Shown one piece after another: positions 15,163 to 22,973 of a stretch of 43,889 bases of DNA. Source of the DNA: RGIG3009 sp045595845 (lineage in GTDB: Bacteria > Bacillota > Clostridia > Oscillospirales > Acutalibacteraceae). Within the stretch, counting starts at the first letter, position 1. Each line of letters starts with the position of its first letter. The notes beneath the pieces were generated by a model. It was not told where the DNA came from and did not search any database. It saw only the letters and a program-made list of their open reading frames with translations. Both the position numbers and the translations under genes were made by a program. Where the stretch lies: the NCBI GenBank assembly GCA_045595845.1, contig JAZOBF010000037.1, forward strand, positions 1-43,889, in the 5' to 3' direction.

Positions 15163-15270
15163 TCCGATTCTCTCTCCTTTTTCTTGGCTTTGCGGGACAC
15201 AGCCGCGTCTCTGTTATCACAGAGGGTGCCCCATACGTTGCCGCGACCTTTGTGTATTCGGCGGCGCTCC
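15163..15270 (-). other. 108-nt structured spacer between rplW and rplB
   Basis: Most gaps in this superoperon are 0-30 bp, but this one is 108 bp. It contains no plausible gene. It includes a perfect hairpin (CTCTGT/ACAGAG, 15209-15214 with 15219-15224, 4-nt loop) about 35-45 bp before the rplB RBS. It may be a processing or translational control element; this is inference. Confidence 0.4.
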
Positions 15271-15561
15271 TTAGAACATACCGTCGAAGAACTCGATGGT
15301 CTTGGAGTCGGGCTTCAAGGTAACAACGGCTTTCTTCCAATCGGAAGTGTAGCCTTGATTACGGCCCATGCGGCGCAGATGACCTTTCATGCTGATGGTA
15401 TTGACCTTGGCAACTTTCACGCCAAAAATCTCTTCCACCGCTTTGGCAATCTCGATTTTATTCGCGCTGTCAGCAACGCGGAATGTGTACTTCTTTTCGG
15501 GAAGTAACGACACTGCTTTTTCGGTGATGACCGGCGCGAGAATGATATCACGAGCGTTCAT
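15271..15561 (-). CDS. rplW: 50S ribosomal protein L23
   Basis: 96 residues: MNARDIILAPVITEKAVSLLPEKKYTFRV, then VEEIFGVKVAKVNTISMKGHLRRMGRNQGYTSDWKKAVVTL. L23 is the docking platform for trigger factor and SRP at the tunnel exit. Its ATG overlaps the rplD stop by one base (TAATG). Confidence 0.97.
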   Translation of the reverse strand: MNARDIILAPVITEKAVSLLPEKKYTFRVADSANKIEIAKAVEEIFGVKVAKVNTISMKGHLRRMGRNQGYTSDWKKAVVTLKPDSKTIEFFDGMF

Positions 15562-16184
15562 TATGCGTATACCTCCTCGATCTGAGCGACGGCATCTTTC
15601 ACCACGATAAAGGTATCGCAGTTGAGGACATCGTACACATTCAAAGTGTTGACCTGAGCAGTCTTCACACCGGGGATGTTGCGAGCAGAAAGAACCACAT
15701 TGTTGTTCTTCTCGGGAAGAACGATGAGAACCTTCTTGCCGGCATTCAAAGCGCCCAGCATAGTAACAACTGTCTTGGTTTTGATCTCGTCCATCGACAG
15801 GCTGTCGAGAACCAGCATCTCGCCGGCGAGCACCTTAGAGGAGAACGCAGACTTGAGAGCCAGACGGCGAACCTTCTTGGGCAGTACATAGTTGTAGCTG
15901 CGGGGTTTCGGGCCGAGCGCGATACCACCATGCGTCCACTGGGGAGCGCGGATGGAACCTTGACGAGCGTGTCCGGTACCCTTCTGTCTCCACGGCTTCT
16001 TACCGCCGCCGCGAACTTCCGCACGGGTGAGGGTGGACTGAGTGCCCTGACGCTGATTGGCCAGGTAGTTGACTACGGCGCTGTGCAGGACGGTCGCATT
16101 GGGAGTGATGCCAAAAACGGCATCGGCCAAATCCATGGTACCGGTCTGCTTACCGGTCATATCAAAAGTAGATACTGTAGCCAT
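15561..16184 (-). CDS. rplD: 50S ribosomal protein L4
   Basis: 207 residues, with the tunnel-lining loop RQGTQSTLTRAEVRGGGKKPWRQKGTGHARQGSIRAPQWTHGGIALGP and PRSYNYVLPKKVRRLALKSAFS. L4 lines the exit-tunnel constriction together with L22. In gamma-proteobacteria L4 regulates the S10 operon through its leader. A structured leader exists here too (17257-17618), but nothing shows that L4 acts on it. Confidence 0.98.
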   Translation of the reverse strand: MATVSTFDMTGKQTGTMDLADAVFGITPNATVLHSAVVNYLANQRQGTQSTLTRAEVRGGGKKPWRQKGTGHARQGSIRAPQWTHGGIALGPKPRSYNYVLPKKVRRLALKSAFSSKVLAGEMLVLDSLSMDEIKTKTVVTMLGALNAGKKVLIVLPEKNNNVVLSARNIPGVKTAQVNTLNVYDVLNCDTFIVVKDAVAQIEEVYA

Positions 16185-16203
16185 TGTCTATTTCCTCCTT
16201 CCC

Positions 16204-16836
16204 TTACGCCTTAACGGAATCCGAGATCAGGATCAGACCGCCGCGGGGGCCGGGAACGGCACCGCAAATCGCGATCAGATTGTTCTCTACATCGACTTTC
16301 ACGACTTTGAGGTTCTGAACGGTTACGCGCTCAGCACCCAGATGACCGGCACCTTTCATACCCTTGAAAACGCGGGACGGAGAGGAGCAAGCACCAAGGG
16401 AACCGGCGTGACGGGCAACAGGACCCGTACCGTGAGTTTCCTTCAAGCGGCCGTGATTCCAACGTTTGATAACGCCGGCATAGCCTTTACCTTTGCTGAC
16501 GCCCACAACGTCGACTTGATCGCCGGCGCCGAACACATCAGCTTTAATGATGTCACCCACATTGTAGGTGTCGCAGTTCTCAAAACGGAACTCGCGCAGC
16601 GCTTTTTTGGGCGCCACATCCGCCTTATCAAAGTGACCCTTCATGGGCTTGTTAACTTTGTTGGCGGAAACTTCGCCGAAGCCGAGCTGAACAGCCGCGT
16701 AGCCGTCATTCTCTTCGGTCTTCTTTTGAACAACAACACAGGGACCGGCCTCAATGACCGTGACCGCAACGGCGTTGCCCTTTTCGTCGAAGATCTGCGT
16801 CATGCCGACCTTCTTACCGATGATGCCTTTTTGCAT
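16204..16836 (-). CDS. rplC: 50S ribosomal protein L3
   Basis: 210 residues. MQKGIIGKKVGMTQIFDEKGNAVAVTVIEAGPC is the hallmark start. The central extension GVSKGKGYAGVIKRWNHGR...THGTGPVARHAGSLGACSSPSRVFKGMKGAGHLG reaches the peptidyl transferase centre. It is one of the two proteins that start 50S assembly. It is separated from rpsJ by a 108-bp structured gap. Confidence 0.98.
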   Translation of the reverse strand: MQKGIIGKKVGMTQIFDEKGNAVAVTVIEAGPCVVVQKKTEENDGYAAVQLGFGEVSANKVNKPMKGHFDKADVAPKKALREFRFENCDTYNVGDIIKADVFGAGDQVDVVGVSKGKGYAGVIKRWNHGRLKETHGTGPVARHAGSLGACSSPSRVFKGMKGAGHLGAERVTVQNLKVVKVDVENNLIAICGAVPGPRGGLILISDSVKA

Positions 16837-16944
16837 GTCTTATACCTTCTTGGTTATTGGTTCCCCTCACCGGTTATACCGTGAGCGGGAACATGACCTC
16901 GCGTGTGGTGGAACAGAAGCGATACGCTTCTTCAAACCGGAGCA
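16837..16944 (-). other. 108-nt structured spacer between rpsJ and rplC
   Basis: A strong hairpin pairs GTTCCC and CTCAC (16860-16870) with GTGAG and GGGAAC (16881-16892), with one bulged C and a 10-nt loop. A second hairpin is GAAGCG-ATA-CGCTTC (16916-16930). No U-tail follows on the minus strand, so these are not obvious terminators. The gap is the same length as the rplW-rplB spacer. Confidence 0.45.
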
Positions 16945-17256
16945 TCACAGTTTGATTTCGATTTCCACACCGGCGGGGAGTTCAAGCCCCATCAGAGCTT
17001 CAACTGTCTTGTTTGACGGACGAAGAATGTCGATCAAGCGCTTGTGGGTACGGGACTCGAACTGTTCGCGGGAATCCTTGTACTTATGCACAGCACGCAG
17101 AATGGTCACGACTTCCTTCTCGGTCGGGAGCGGCACAGGACCGGAAACACGAGCGCCGGTACGGCGAGCGGTCTCTACGATCTTCTCGGCGGACTGATCC
17201 ACCAACTGATGATCATACCCCTTGATACGAATACGAATTTTCTCTTTGACTGCCAC
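16945..17256 (-). CDS. rpsJ: 30S ribosomal protein S10
   Basis: 103 residues from GTG 17256 (MAVKEKIRIRIKGYDHQLVDQSAEKIVETARRTGA), with the conserved VVTILRAVHKYKDSREQFESRTHKRLID and the end LPAGVEIEIKL. S10 is in the 30S head and, as NusE, joins antitermination complexes. AAGGAGG is eight bases before GTG 17256. The longer open frame upstream is non-S10. It is the first gene of the superoperon. Confidence 0.97.
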   Translation of the reverse strand: MAVKEKIRIRIKGYDHQLVDQSAEKIVETARRTGARVSGPVPLPTEKEVVTILRAVHKYKDSREQFESRTHKRLIDILRPSNKTVEALMGLELPAGVEIEIKL

Positions 17257-17618
17257 TGAAAACGCCTCCTTAAAATTTAGTTGGCGGGCGACGCCAAAAC
17301 TGCACACCCTGCCGGGTGTTTCTGCACCGGCATTTTAAAACCGGATGCCTGCTGGGTTTCAAGCGTCCGGGTGCAGTGTAAGCGTCTTGAAAAGACTGTG
17401 GCAAAGTTTAAGCGCCGCAAGCACGCCGAAGCAGAGTGCAACTCTCTGTCCGTTTGGCTTTGCCCCTTACAGCTATTCCTTGTCGCCCGGTTTAAAATCG
17501 GACATACTCCGCGGAAAAACCGACTGTTGCCAGCCGCAACCTCCCGCATCATCGCATATCGTGCAGTCCGCATAACTCTTGAAAAAGGGCGCAATTCGCC
17601 TACTTCCCATAGTCATGC
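17257..17618 (-). promoter_or_regulatory. ~360-nt structured leader of the S10-spc-alpha superoperon
   Basis: Between the putative start site near 17618 and rpsJ there is no recognised gene but many stable hairpins. They include TTGGCG/CGCCAA (17281-17297), ACACCC/GGGTGT (17304-17319) and CCGGATGC/GCGTCCGG (17341-17370). TGCACC/GGTGCA (17323-17328 with 17370-17375) would enclose the last. GTCTT/AAGAC (17384-17396) and AGAGT/ACTCT (17433-17445) complete the set. A 47-codon open frame occupies its 5' part. Long structured leaders of ribosomal operons are often targets of ribosomal protein feedback; the ligand here is unknown. Confidence 0.5.
17473..17616 (-). CDS. Possible 47-residue Cys-containing leader ORF upstream of rpsJ
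   Basis: Reads ATG at 17616 to TAG at 17473-17475: MTMGSRRIAPFFKSYADCTI, then CDDAGGCGWQQSVFPRSMSD and FKPGDKE. Cys18, Cys21 and Cys27 form C-x2-C-x5-C. With the promoter at 17625-17653 the transcript would start about two bases before the ATG, so translation would be nearly leaderless. No good RBS is visible for the second Met either. I do not recognise a family. It may be a real small protein, a regulatory leader peptide, or a chance frame. Confidence 0.3.
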   Translation of the reverse strand: MTMGSRRIAPFFKSYADCTICDDAGGCGWQQSVFPRSMSDFKPGDKE

Positions 17619-17624
17619 CTAAAC

Positions 17625-17653
17625 ATTTTACCTCAACAATTTCAAAAAAGCAA
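17625..17653 (-). promoter_or_regulatory. rpsJp: Candidate promoter of the S10-spc-alpha superoperon with UP-like tract
   Basis: On the minus strand, TTGCTT (17648-17653) and TAAAAT (17625-17630) are separated by 17 bp. Immediately upstream (17654-17695) is a run of A/T tracts, resembling an UP element for the alpha C-terminal domain, as expected for a ribosomal promoter. A second, weaker TATAAT (17791-17796, minus) lies further upstream. Confidence 0.6.
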
Positions 17654-17656
17654 GCA

Positions 17657-17810
17657 TTTTTTTAAAAAAATTTAAAAAATTTTGCAAGAAAAAACGGCTT
17701 TAAACGGGGCCTTTTTAGTGTTTTTGACAAAGCCACAAGATGTGGTTATTTCTACTTCTCCCACCCCCATATGTGCGATTTCCCTTATATATTATAATAG
17801 GTATATATAG
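17657..17810. other. AT-rich intergenic region between the S10 promoter and the aro terminator
   Basis: No gene is supported. It holds A/T tracts (17657-17690), a plus-strand TTGACA (17724-17729) with a poor -10, a perfect palindrome CCACA-AGA-TGTGG (17733-17745), a G-rich run on the minus strand (17761-17768) and a TATAAT-rich stretch (17785-17806). The palindrome could be a regulator site; its owner is unknown. Confidence 0.35.
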
Positions 17811-17850
17811 GGACATAAAAATGACCGAAAGGAGTTTCCCTTCCGGTCAT
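17811..17850 (-). terminator. Terminator of the aromatic amino acid operon
   Basis: Arms 17821-17832 and 17839-17850 (ATGACCG...CGGTCAT) pair over 12 positions with a single A/C mismatch and a 6-nt loop. On the minus strand TTTTATGT follows. It lies 12 bp after the aroQ stop. Confidence 0.8.
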
Positions 17851-17861
17851 GCAAATTTTGC

Positions 17862-18293
17862 TTATTGTTGTAATAACAGGTCGATGGCTTCTTTATATCC
17901 GTCAACGCCCTTGCCGCTGATGGTGGCGATACACGCCTCGCGAATATACGAAACTTGACGGAACGCCTCGCGGGCGCTGACATCCGACAAATGAACCTCC
18001 ACCGCCGGCAGAGCAATCGCCTTGAGCGCATCAAGCAGCGCAACGCTGGTGTGCGTATACGCCGCAGGATTAATAACGATGCCGTCTGCTTCTTCAAAAT
18101 ACGCATTTTGAATGGCGGTGACCAGTTCGCCTTCGTGGTTGGATTGCACAAAAATCGGTTCGACATCTTTCTCAGTACAGTATGCCGTTACCACATTCAC
18201 GAGATCTTCATAGGTTTGTCTGCCGTAAATGTCCGGCTCGCGAATGCCGAGCATATTTAAATTCGGTCCGTTTACAATATAGATTTTTTTCAT
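17862..18293 (-). CDS. aroQ: 3-Dehydroquinate dehydratase, type II
   Basis: 143 residues, the normal size of the type II dodecameric enzyme, which converts 3-dehydroquinate to 3-dehydroshikimate by trans-elimination. Signature MKKIYIVNGPNLNMLGIREP contains the active-site lid Arg18 and catalytic Tyr23 (DIYG). FVQSNHEGELV, the substrate-binding INPAAYTHTS and the VEVHLSDVSAREAFR His complete the site. It is the last gene of the operon. Its ATG overlaps the stop of the aroE-aroK fusion by 4 bp (ATGA). It acts one step before the AroE half of its neighbour. Confidence 0.97.
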   Translation of the reverse strand: MKKIYIVNGPNLNMLGIREPDIYGRQTYEDLVNVVTAYCTEKDVEPIFVQSNHEGELVTAIQNAYFEEADGIVINPAAYTHTSVALLDALKAIALPAVEVHLSDVSAREAFRQVSYIREACIATISGKGVDGYKEAIDLLLQQ

Positions 18294-19516
18294 TCAATCG
18301 CCTCCCGTATGCGCCGACAGGTTTCTTCCGGCGTGCCGTCAACAGCCACCGTAATATCCGCTGCTTCACGGTACAGCGGCATCCGTTGTTTGTATAAAGT
18401 TTCAATCGCTTCGCGGTTGCGGGATAACGGTCTGCCGTCTGTTGCCAGCGCGTCAAGTTCCCGTTCAAGGAACACCACCACCGCATTTTGCCGCAACGCA
18501 TCGCGGTTTTCCGCCGTCAGAATCGCCCCGCCGCCGGTCGCAATCACCTTGTCGGCAGATTTGCCAAGCGCTTGCACCGCTTGTGCCTCCAAACGGCGAA
18601 AGGCGGCTTCGCCCTCGTCTGCGAAAATCGCGGGAATGGTCTTGCCCGCCATCTGTTCCACCGCCGCATCGGTATCCGCAGCTTGTTTGCCGAGCGCTTT
18701 GGCAAGCAGACGCGCCTGCGTGCTTTTGCCGCACCCCGGCATACCGATCAGTACAATGTTGCGAAATTGCCGTTCCAGCACACGCAAACCATCTTCAATA
18801 AGCCCCTTATCCAGCGGTTTATCCAAAAAGAGTTCTGCCGCGCGGTGAGCCTGTGCAACCAGCATAGGAAGTCCGTTGGCAGTTTTTATCCCCCGCCGCT
18901 CAGCATCCAAGAGCAGTCGGGTGCGCAACGGATTATAAATCACATCCACCACCGCTTCGCACGCGGGAAACTGCGCGAGTGACACGGGAGCCGTCGCCGT
19001 TTCGGGATACATACCGACCGGCGTGGTGTTGATAAGTATCTGCGCATCGCGATGCCGTTCCAAGTTTGAGTAATTGTGTTCCCCGCTGCGGGAAATTACC
19101 GTCACACTTTTGGCTTGTCGGTCTTTCAGCACACAACATACCGTTGCCGAAGCACCGCCGCTGCCGAGTACCAATACCTTTTTGCCCGCGACCGCAATAT
19201 CCGCCCGCGAAAGCAAATATGCAAAGCCGTAATAATCGGTATTGTATCCGCGCACCGCATTCCCGTCAAAGCAAATCGTATTAACACTGCCGATGCGCTT
19301 TGCTACCTCGTCCAACTCGGTGCAAAACGGAATCACCGTTTTTTTGTACGGAATAGTAACATTCATTGCCGCCACCGGCGGGTCGGCAAAAAACGCTTCT
19401 ATCTCGTCCCCCGATTTTTCAATCAGATCATACGCATACTCCCCGAAAAACGCATGAATCTGCGGTGACAGGCTGTGCGACAAGGTTTTTCCTAACAATC
19501 CGTATTGCTTACTCAT
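18290..19516 (-). CDS. aroE-aroK: Bifunctional shikimate dehydrogenase / shikimate kinase fusion
   Basis: 408 residues with two complete enzymes in one frame. Residues 1-245 are AroE: YGLLGKTLSHSLSPQIH (shikimate binding), NVTIPYKKTV with catalytic Lys58, YNTDYYG with Asp94, the NADP loop LGSGGA (117-122) and NTTPVGMYP. Residues about 250-408 are AroK: P-loop GMPGCGKST (258-266), DTDAAVE for Mg and shikimate, GGGAIL (328-333) and the lid GRPL (361-364). It would reduce 3-dehydroshikimate to shikimate with NADPH and phosphorylate it with ATP, two consecutive steps. There is no internal stop, and no obvious RBS before residue 250. It overlaps aroQ and pheA by 4 bp each. Confidence 0.95.
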   Translation of the reverse strand: MSKQYGLLGKTLSHSLSPQIHAFFGEYAYDLIEKSGDEIEAFFADPPVAAMNVTIPYKKTVIPFCTELDEVAKRIGSVNTICFDGNAVRGYNTDYYGFAYLLSRADIAVAGKKVLVLGSGGASATVCCVLKDRQAKSVTVISRSGEHNYSNLERHRDAQILINTTPVGMYPETATAPVSLAQFPACEAVVDVIYNPLRTRLLLDAERRGIKTANGLPMLVAQAHRAAELFLDKPLDKGLIEDGLRVLERQFRNIVLIGMPGCGKSTQARLLAKALGKQAADTDAAVEQMAGKTIPAIFADEGEAAFRRLEAQAVQALGKSADKVIATGGGAILTAENRDALRQNAVVVFLERELDALATDGRPLSRNREAIETLYKQRMPLYREAADITVAVDGTPEETCRRIREAIE

Positions 19517-20658
19517 ACGATTTCGGTATAACTGCCGAGGTAGCGGAACGTTTCCGTTTCCGCCTGCAACTGGGCTAACAGATCGGTAAACGCCTTGGCA
19601 TACACCGACACATCAATATCAAAATAGAACATAAACTCAAAATCTTTACCGGGGATGGGACGGCTTTCCAACTTGATAAGGTTAACGCCCAGCGAATAGA
19701 ACTTGGCAATCACCGCATACAAAGAACCCGGCTTGTGCGGCAGTGTCAACATCAAGCTGGTGCGGTGTGCACCGGGATACACCTCTAAATTTTTTGAAAT
19801 GCAGATAAACCGCGTATAGTTATTATCCATATTCGACACAGCGGTTTCAATCACTTCCAAGCCGTACAACGAGGCGCACGAACTTGAAGAAATCGCCGCA
19901 ATATCTGCACGGTCACTTTCCGCTACCGCTTTTGCCGCCATGGCGGTGTTTTCGCACACATGCACCTTCACATTTTTGAGCTTTTGCAAAAAGGCACTGC
20001 ACTGCTGGATCGCTTGCTCATGAGAATAAATCTCACGAACCTCCTCTAATTTTACGCCTTTTTTTGTGAGTAACACATGCGGGATATGCACACGCGTACT
20101 GCGCACAATATGAAAGTTATATCGCAACATCAAGTCATAAATTTGGTTGACCGAGCCGGCGGTACTGTTTTCAAGAGGCAAGATGCCATAACGGCACAGC
20201 CCTTTATCCACCGCCTGGAACACCCCTTCAAAGGTGTTCATATACATAATACTCGGTGCGCCGAACAGTTTTTCACAAGCAAGTTGCGAATACGCGCCCT
20301 CCACACCTTGACACGCTACAACGGCTCGTTCAGGGAACACCTTTTCGGTAGAGGAAATCGCCTCGGTAATCTTGTCGGTCAGCGTGCTGTCCAATCCCAG
20401 CAAATGACTCTGATGTGAGCGGCTCAAGCTTAAAATCAAGTGATACAAAATACGCGTCTGTGATTCCATATCCTCGCCCGCGAGATCCGATACCTTTTGA
20501 AGAAGTTTTCGTTCACGCTCGGGATCCAATACCGGCTTCCCCGTTTCTCTTTTATGGGCGGCAACCCGTGCGGCAACGCCCATTCGTTTGACAAACAGGG
20601 AAACGAGCTCCTTGTCAATTCCGTCTATTTCCTTGCGCAATTCTTCGATATCCATCAT
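19513..20658 (-). CDS. pheA: Bifunctional chorismate mutase / prephenate dehydratase (P-protein)
   Basis: 381 residues. The chorismate mutase domain (about 1-90) is AroQ-type: IDGIDKELVSLFVKRMGVAARVAAHKRETGKPVLDPERE. The prephenate dehydratase domain (about 110-285) has CQGVEGAYSQLACEKLF, ILPLENSTAGSVNQIYDLM and the catalytic TRF motif in NNYTRFICIS. The C-terminal ACT domain (about 295-375) has HKPGSLYAVIAKFYSLGVNLIKLESRPIPG, with the ESRP motif for allosteric phenylalanine binding. It makes phenylpyruvate from chorismate. Feedback inhibition by Phe would complement the attenuator upstream of aroF. Two adjacent ATG codons open the gene. It overlaps the aroE-aroK start by 4 bp. Confidence 0.97.
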   Translation of the reverse strand: MMDIEELRKEIDGIDKELVSLFVKRMGVAARVAAHKRETGKPVLDPERERKLLQKVSDLAGEDMESQTRILYHLILSLSRSHQSHLLGLDSTLTDKITEAISSTEKVFPERAVVACQGVEGAYSQLACEKLFGAPSIMYMNTFEGVFQAVDKGLCRYGILPLENSTAGSVNQIYDLMLRYNFHIVRSTRVHIPHVLLTKKGVKLEEVREIYSHEQAIQQCSAFLQKLKNVKVHVCENTAMAAKAVAESDRADIAAISSSSCASLYGLEVIETAVSNMDNNYTRFICISKNLEVYPGAHRTSLMLTLPHKPGSLYAVIAKFYSLGVNLIKLESRPIPGKDFEFMFYFDIDVSVYAKAFTDLLAQLQAETETFRYLGSYTEIV

Positions 20659-20667
20659 GATGACTCC

Positions 20668-21729
20668 TTATGCCAGATAATCTGCCAGCGCGATCGCGAG
20701 TGCCGCTTCCACACACGGCACGGCACGCGGGACGATGCACGGATCGTGCCGCCCCTTGATCGCAAGCGTATAGTCCGTTTTACTGCTCAGTTCCACCGTC
20801 TGTTGTTCTTTGGCGATGGACGGTGTCGGCTTGATTGCCACTTTGAAAATAAGCGGCATACCGGTGGATATCCCACCAAGGATCCCGCCGTGGCGGTTGG
20901 TCCGCGTTTTTACCGTGTCCCCGTCGTAATAATACGCATCGTTATTCTCGGAGCCGTAGAGCTCCGCGGCTGAAAAGCCGTTACCGAACTCAATGCCCTT
21001 AACCGCCGGAATACCAAACACGATAGACGCAATGCGGTTTTCCAGCCCGTCGAACAACGGGTCTCCAATGCCCGCCGGTAACCCCACCGCGGCACACTCA
21101 ATCGTTCCACCCACCGAATCGCCATCATGGCGGGCGGCGGTAACGATCTCTTGCATGGCTGTTTTTGCTTGTTGGTCCCGTACAGGAAAGGAATCCGTCA
21201 TAAAATCCGCGGTCGTGACCGTCACAGGGTCAAACGCTTGGTCTTGTATCGTTCCGATCGACGCAATATGCGCGCCGACCTCGATTCCCTTGGTTTTGAG
21301 GAATTGTATGCACAATCCGCCTGCAACACAAAGCGCCGCTGTCAACCGTCCGGAAAATTGTCCGCCACCGCGAATATCGTTCGCGCCGTTATACCGCACT
21401 GATGCGGGATAGTCAGCATGTGACGGGCGCGGATGATCACGCAATTCACGATAATCCCCCGAGCGCACATTGGTATTACGAATAAGCGCCGTTACGGGAG
21501 CACCGCAGGTAACACCGTCCACCAGACCACTGACAAATTCGGGCACATCCGCTTCCGCTCGTGCGGTCGCAAACGCACCTCCCGCCGCACGGCGTTTCAT
21601 AAATGTTTGCAATTCTTCGGTATCCACGCGCAGTCCCGCAGGCAATCCGTCAACCACAACACCAATCGCCTCGGCGTGGGATTGTCCGAACACGGTAATG
21701 GTCAGATTGCGTCCCCAGACAGATGCCAT
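20668..21729 (-). CDS. aroC: Chorismate synthase
   Basis: 353 residues. It converts EPSP to chorismate with reduced FMN. Family motifs are GRNLTITVFGQSHAEAIGVVVDGLPAG at the N-terminus, RSGDYRELRDHPRPSHADY, YNGANDIRGGGQFSGRLTAA and the C-terminal KGRHDPCIVPRAVPCVEAALAIALADYL. The conserved His in GQSHAEA and the His in RPSHAD, needed for flavin protonation, are present. The start ATG 21729 lies 28 bp inside aroA, with GAGAGGGAT upstream, so translation is coupled. Confidence 0.97.
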   Translation of the reverse strand: MASVWGRNLTITVFGQSHAEAIGVVVDGLPAGLRVDTEELQTFMKRRAAGGAFATARAEADVPEFVSGLVDGVTCGAPVTALIRNTNVRSGDYRELRDHPRPSHADYPASVRYNGANDIRGGGQFSGRLTAALCVAGGLCIQFLKTKGIEVGAHIASIGTIQDQAFDPVTVTTADFMTDSFPVRDQQAKTAMQEIVTAARHDGDSVGGTIECAAVGLPAGIGDPLFDGLENRIASIVFGIPAVKGIEFGNGFSAAELYGSENNDAYYYDGDTVKTRTNRHGGILGGISTGMPLIFKVAIKPTPSIAKEQQTVELSSKTDYTLAIKGRHDPCIVPRAVPCVEAALAIALADYLA

Positions 21730-22973
21730 ACACTCATCCCTCTCTTTTCTATCTCTTCAAAAAATGTCGGATACGATTTGTTTACCGCTTCGGCTCCAAT
21801 AATCGTAACCGGCTCTTTACAAATCAAAGCCGCTATCGCCGCTGACATCACAATGCGATGATCGTTACAACTTTGCACGGTTCCGCCTGTAAGCGCGCCA
21901 CCTTGTATCCGCAAACCATCCGTGGTAATGACAACATTCCCTCCAAGTGCACTCAGCATATCCCGCACACTTTGTAAGCGATTGCTTTCCTTGTGAATCA
22001 ATCTCTCGGCGTTGTAAATGACCGTCTGTCCCGGTAACGCACTTGCCAGCACCGCGACAATCGGCACCAGATCAGGAATGGCCTCGGCATCCACGCGCAA
22101 CGGCTGACGGTTTTTGCCGCCCAAAACCCGCCATATGTCGCGGCTGTTCTCCGGGGAAAAGCCGGCCTGTTCCAACAACGAAATAATCGCTTTATCGCCT
22201 TGGCAAGAATCAACGGACAACCCCGACACTTCAAATCCGCTGCTTTGTGAAAGGGCGGCTCCCACCAACCAGAACGCCGCATTGGACCAGTCACCCTCTG
22301 CGGACAGTTTGCCGACAGCGGTGTAAGAACCCGAAACCGTAAAGGTCGCGTTTTCTTCCGTAACGGTTACGCCGAACTTGGCAAGCGCCTCGATTGTCAG
22401 CGCAATATACGGATACGATGCCATCTCCCCTGTGACGCGGATGCGACAGGGCGTTCCAAGCAACGGCGCCGCCATCAACAACCCGCTGACAAACTGCGAG
22501 CTCAAACTCCCGTTAATTTCAAACACATCGCCCTGTAACCGCCCTGTAACCGACAGGGGGAATTCCCCCTCTGCCGACAAGCGGCAACCGTGTGCTTCCA
22601 GCACCGGATAAATCGGGGTAAGAGGCCGCTCCGACAAGCGCCCCCTGCCGGTAAACCGTGCACCGCCGCACGCCGCCATGATAGGCAGTAAGAAACGCAA
22701 GGTCGAACCGCTCTCTCCGCAATCGAGCAATGCATCAACGGTTTTATGCGCGCGGGGAATGACCGTCACGCGGTCTCCCTCACACAGAACATCCGCGAGC
22801 GACGCGCGCAAACAAGCAATCGTGGCATTGATATCCTCAGAATAGGTTACCCCTTCAATTACCGTCTTGGTGTCACACAATGCGGCACAAATTAACAACC
22901 GATGAACAACCGATTTGGAAGCAATCATTGCCGTGCACCCGTTCAAGGTTCGTCCTGATACGGTAACCGTCAT
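21702..22973 (-). CDS. aroA: EPSP synthase (3-phosphoshikimate 1-carboxyvinyltransferase)
   Basis: 423 residues. It joins shikimate-3-phosphate and PEP. Motifs in order: ASKSVVHRLLICAAL (S3P binding), CGESGSTLRFLLPI, GRGRLSERPLTPI (the conserved RPL(x)PI loop), SSQFVSGLLMAAPLL, and the C-terminal KESNRLQSVRDMLSALGGNV and NDHRIVMSAAIAALI. It has the two-domain inside-out barrel length. In the PEP site region after CGESGSTLRFL I read MAACGGARF; class assignment by glyphosate sensitivity is not attempted. It overlaps aroB by 4 bp at its start. Confidence 0.97.
   Translation of the reverse strand: MTVTVSGRTLNGCTAMIASKSVVHRLLICAALCDTKTVIEGVTYSEDINATIACLRASLADVLCEGDRVTVIPRAHKTVDALLDCGESGSTLRFLLPIMAACGGARFTGRGRLSERPLTPIYPVLEAHGCRLSAEGEFPLSVTGRLQGDVFEINGSLSSQFVSGLLMAAPLLGTPCRIRVTGEMASYPYIALTIEALAKFGVTVTEENATFTVSGSYTAVGKLSAEGDWSNAAFWLVGAALSQSSGFEVSGLSVDSCQGDKAIISLLEQAGFSPENSRDIWRVLGGKNRQPLRVDAEAIPDLVPIVAVLASALPGQTVIYNAERLIHKESNRLQSVRDMLSALGGNVVITTDGLRIQGGALTGGTVQSCNDHRIVMSAAIAALICKEPVTIIGAEAVNKSYPTFFEEIEKRGMSVWHLSGDAI

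Noticed and set aside
17281..17622. Plus-strand frame of 113 codons in the S10 leader
   Set aside because: It has no RBS, no recognisable domain, and lies opposite the structured leader RNA.
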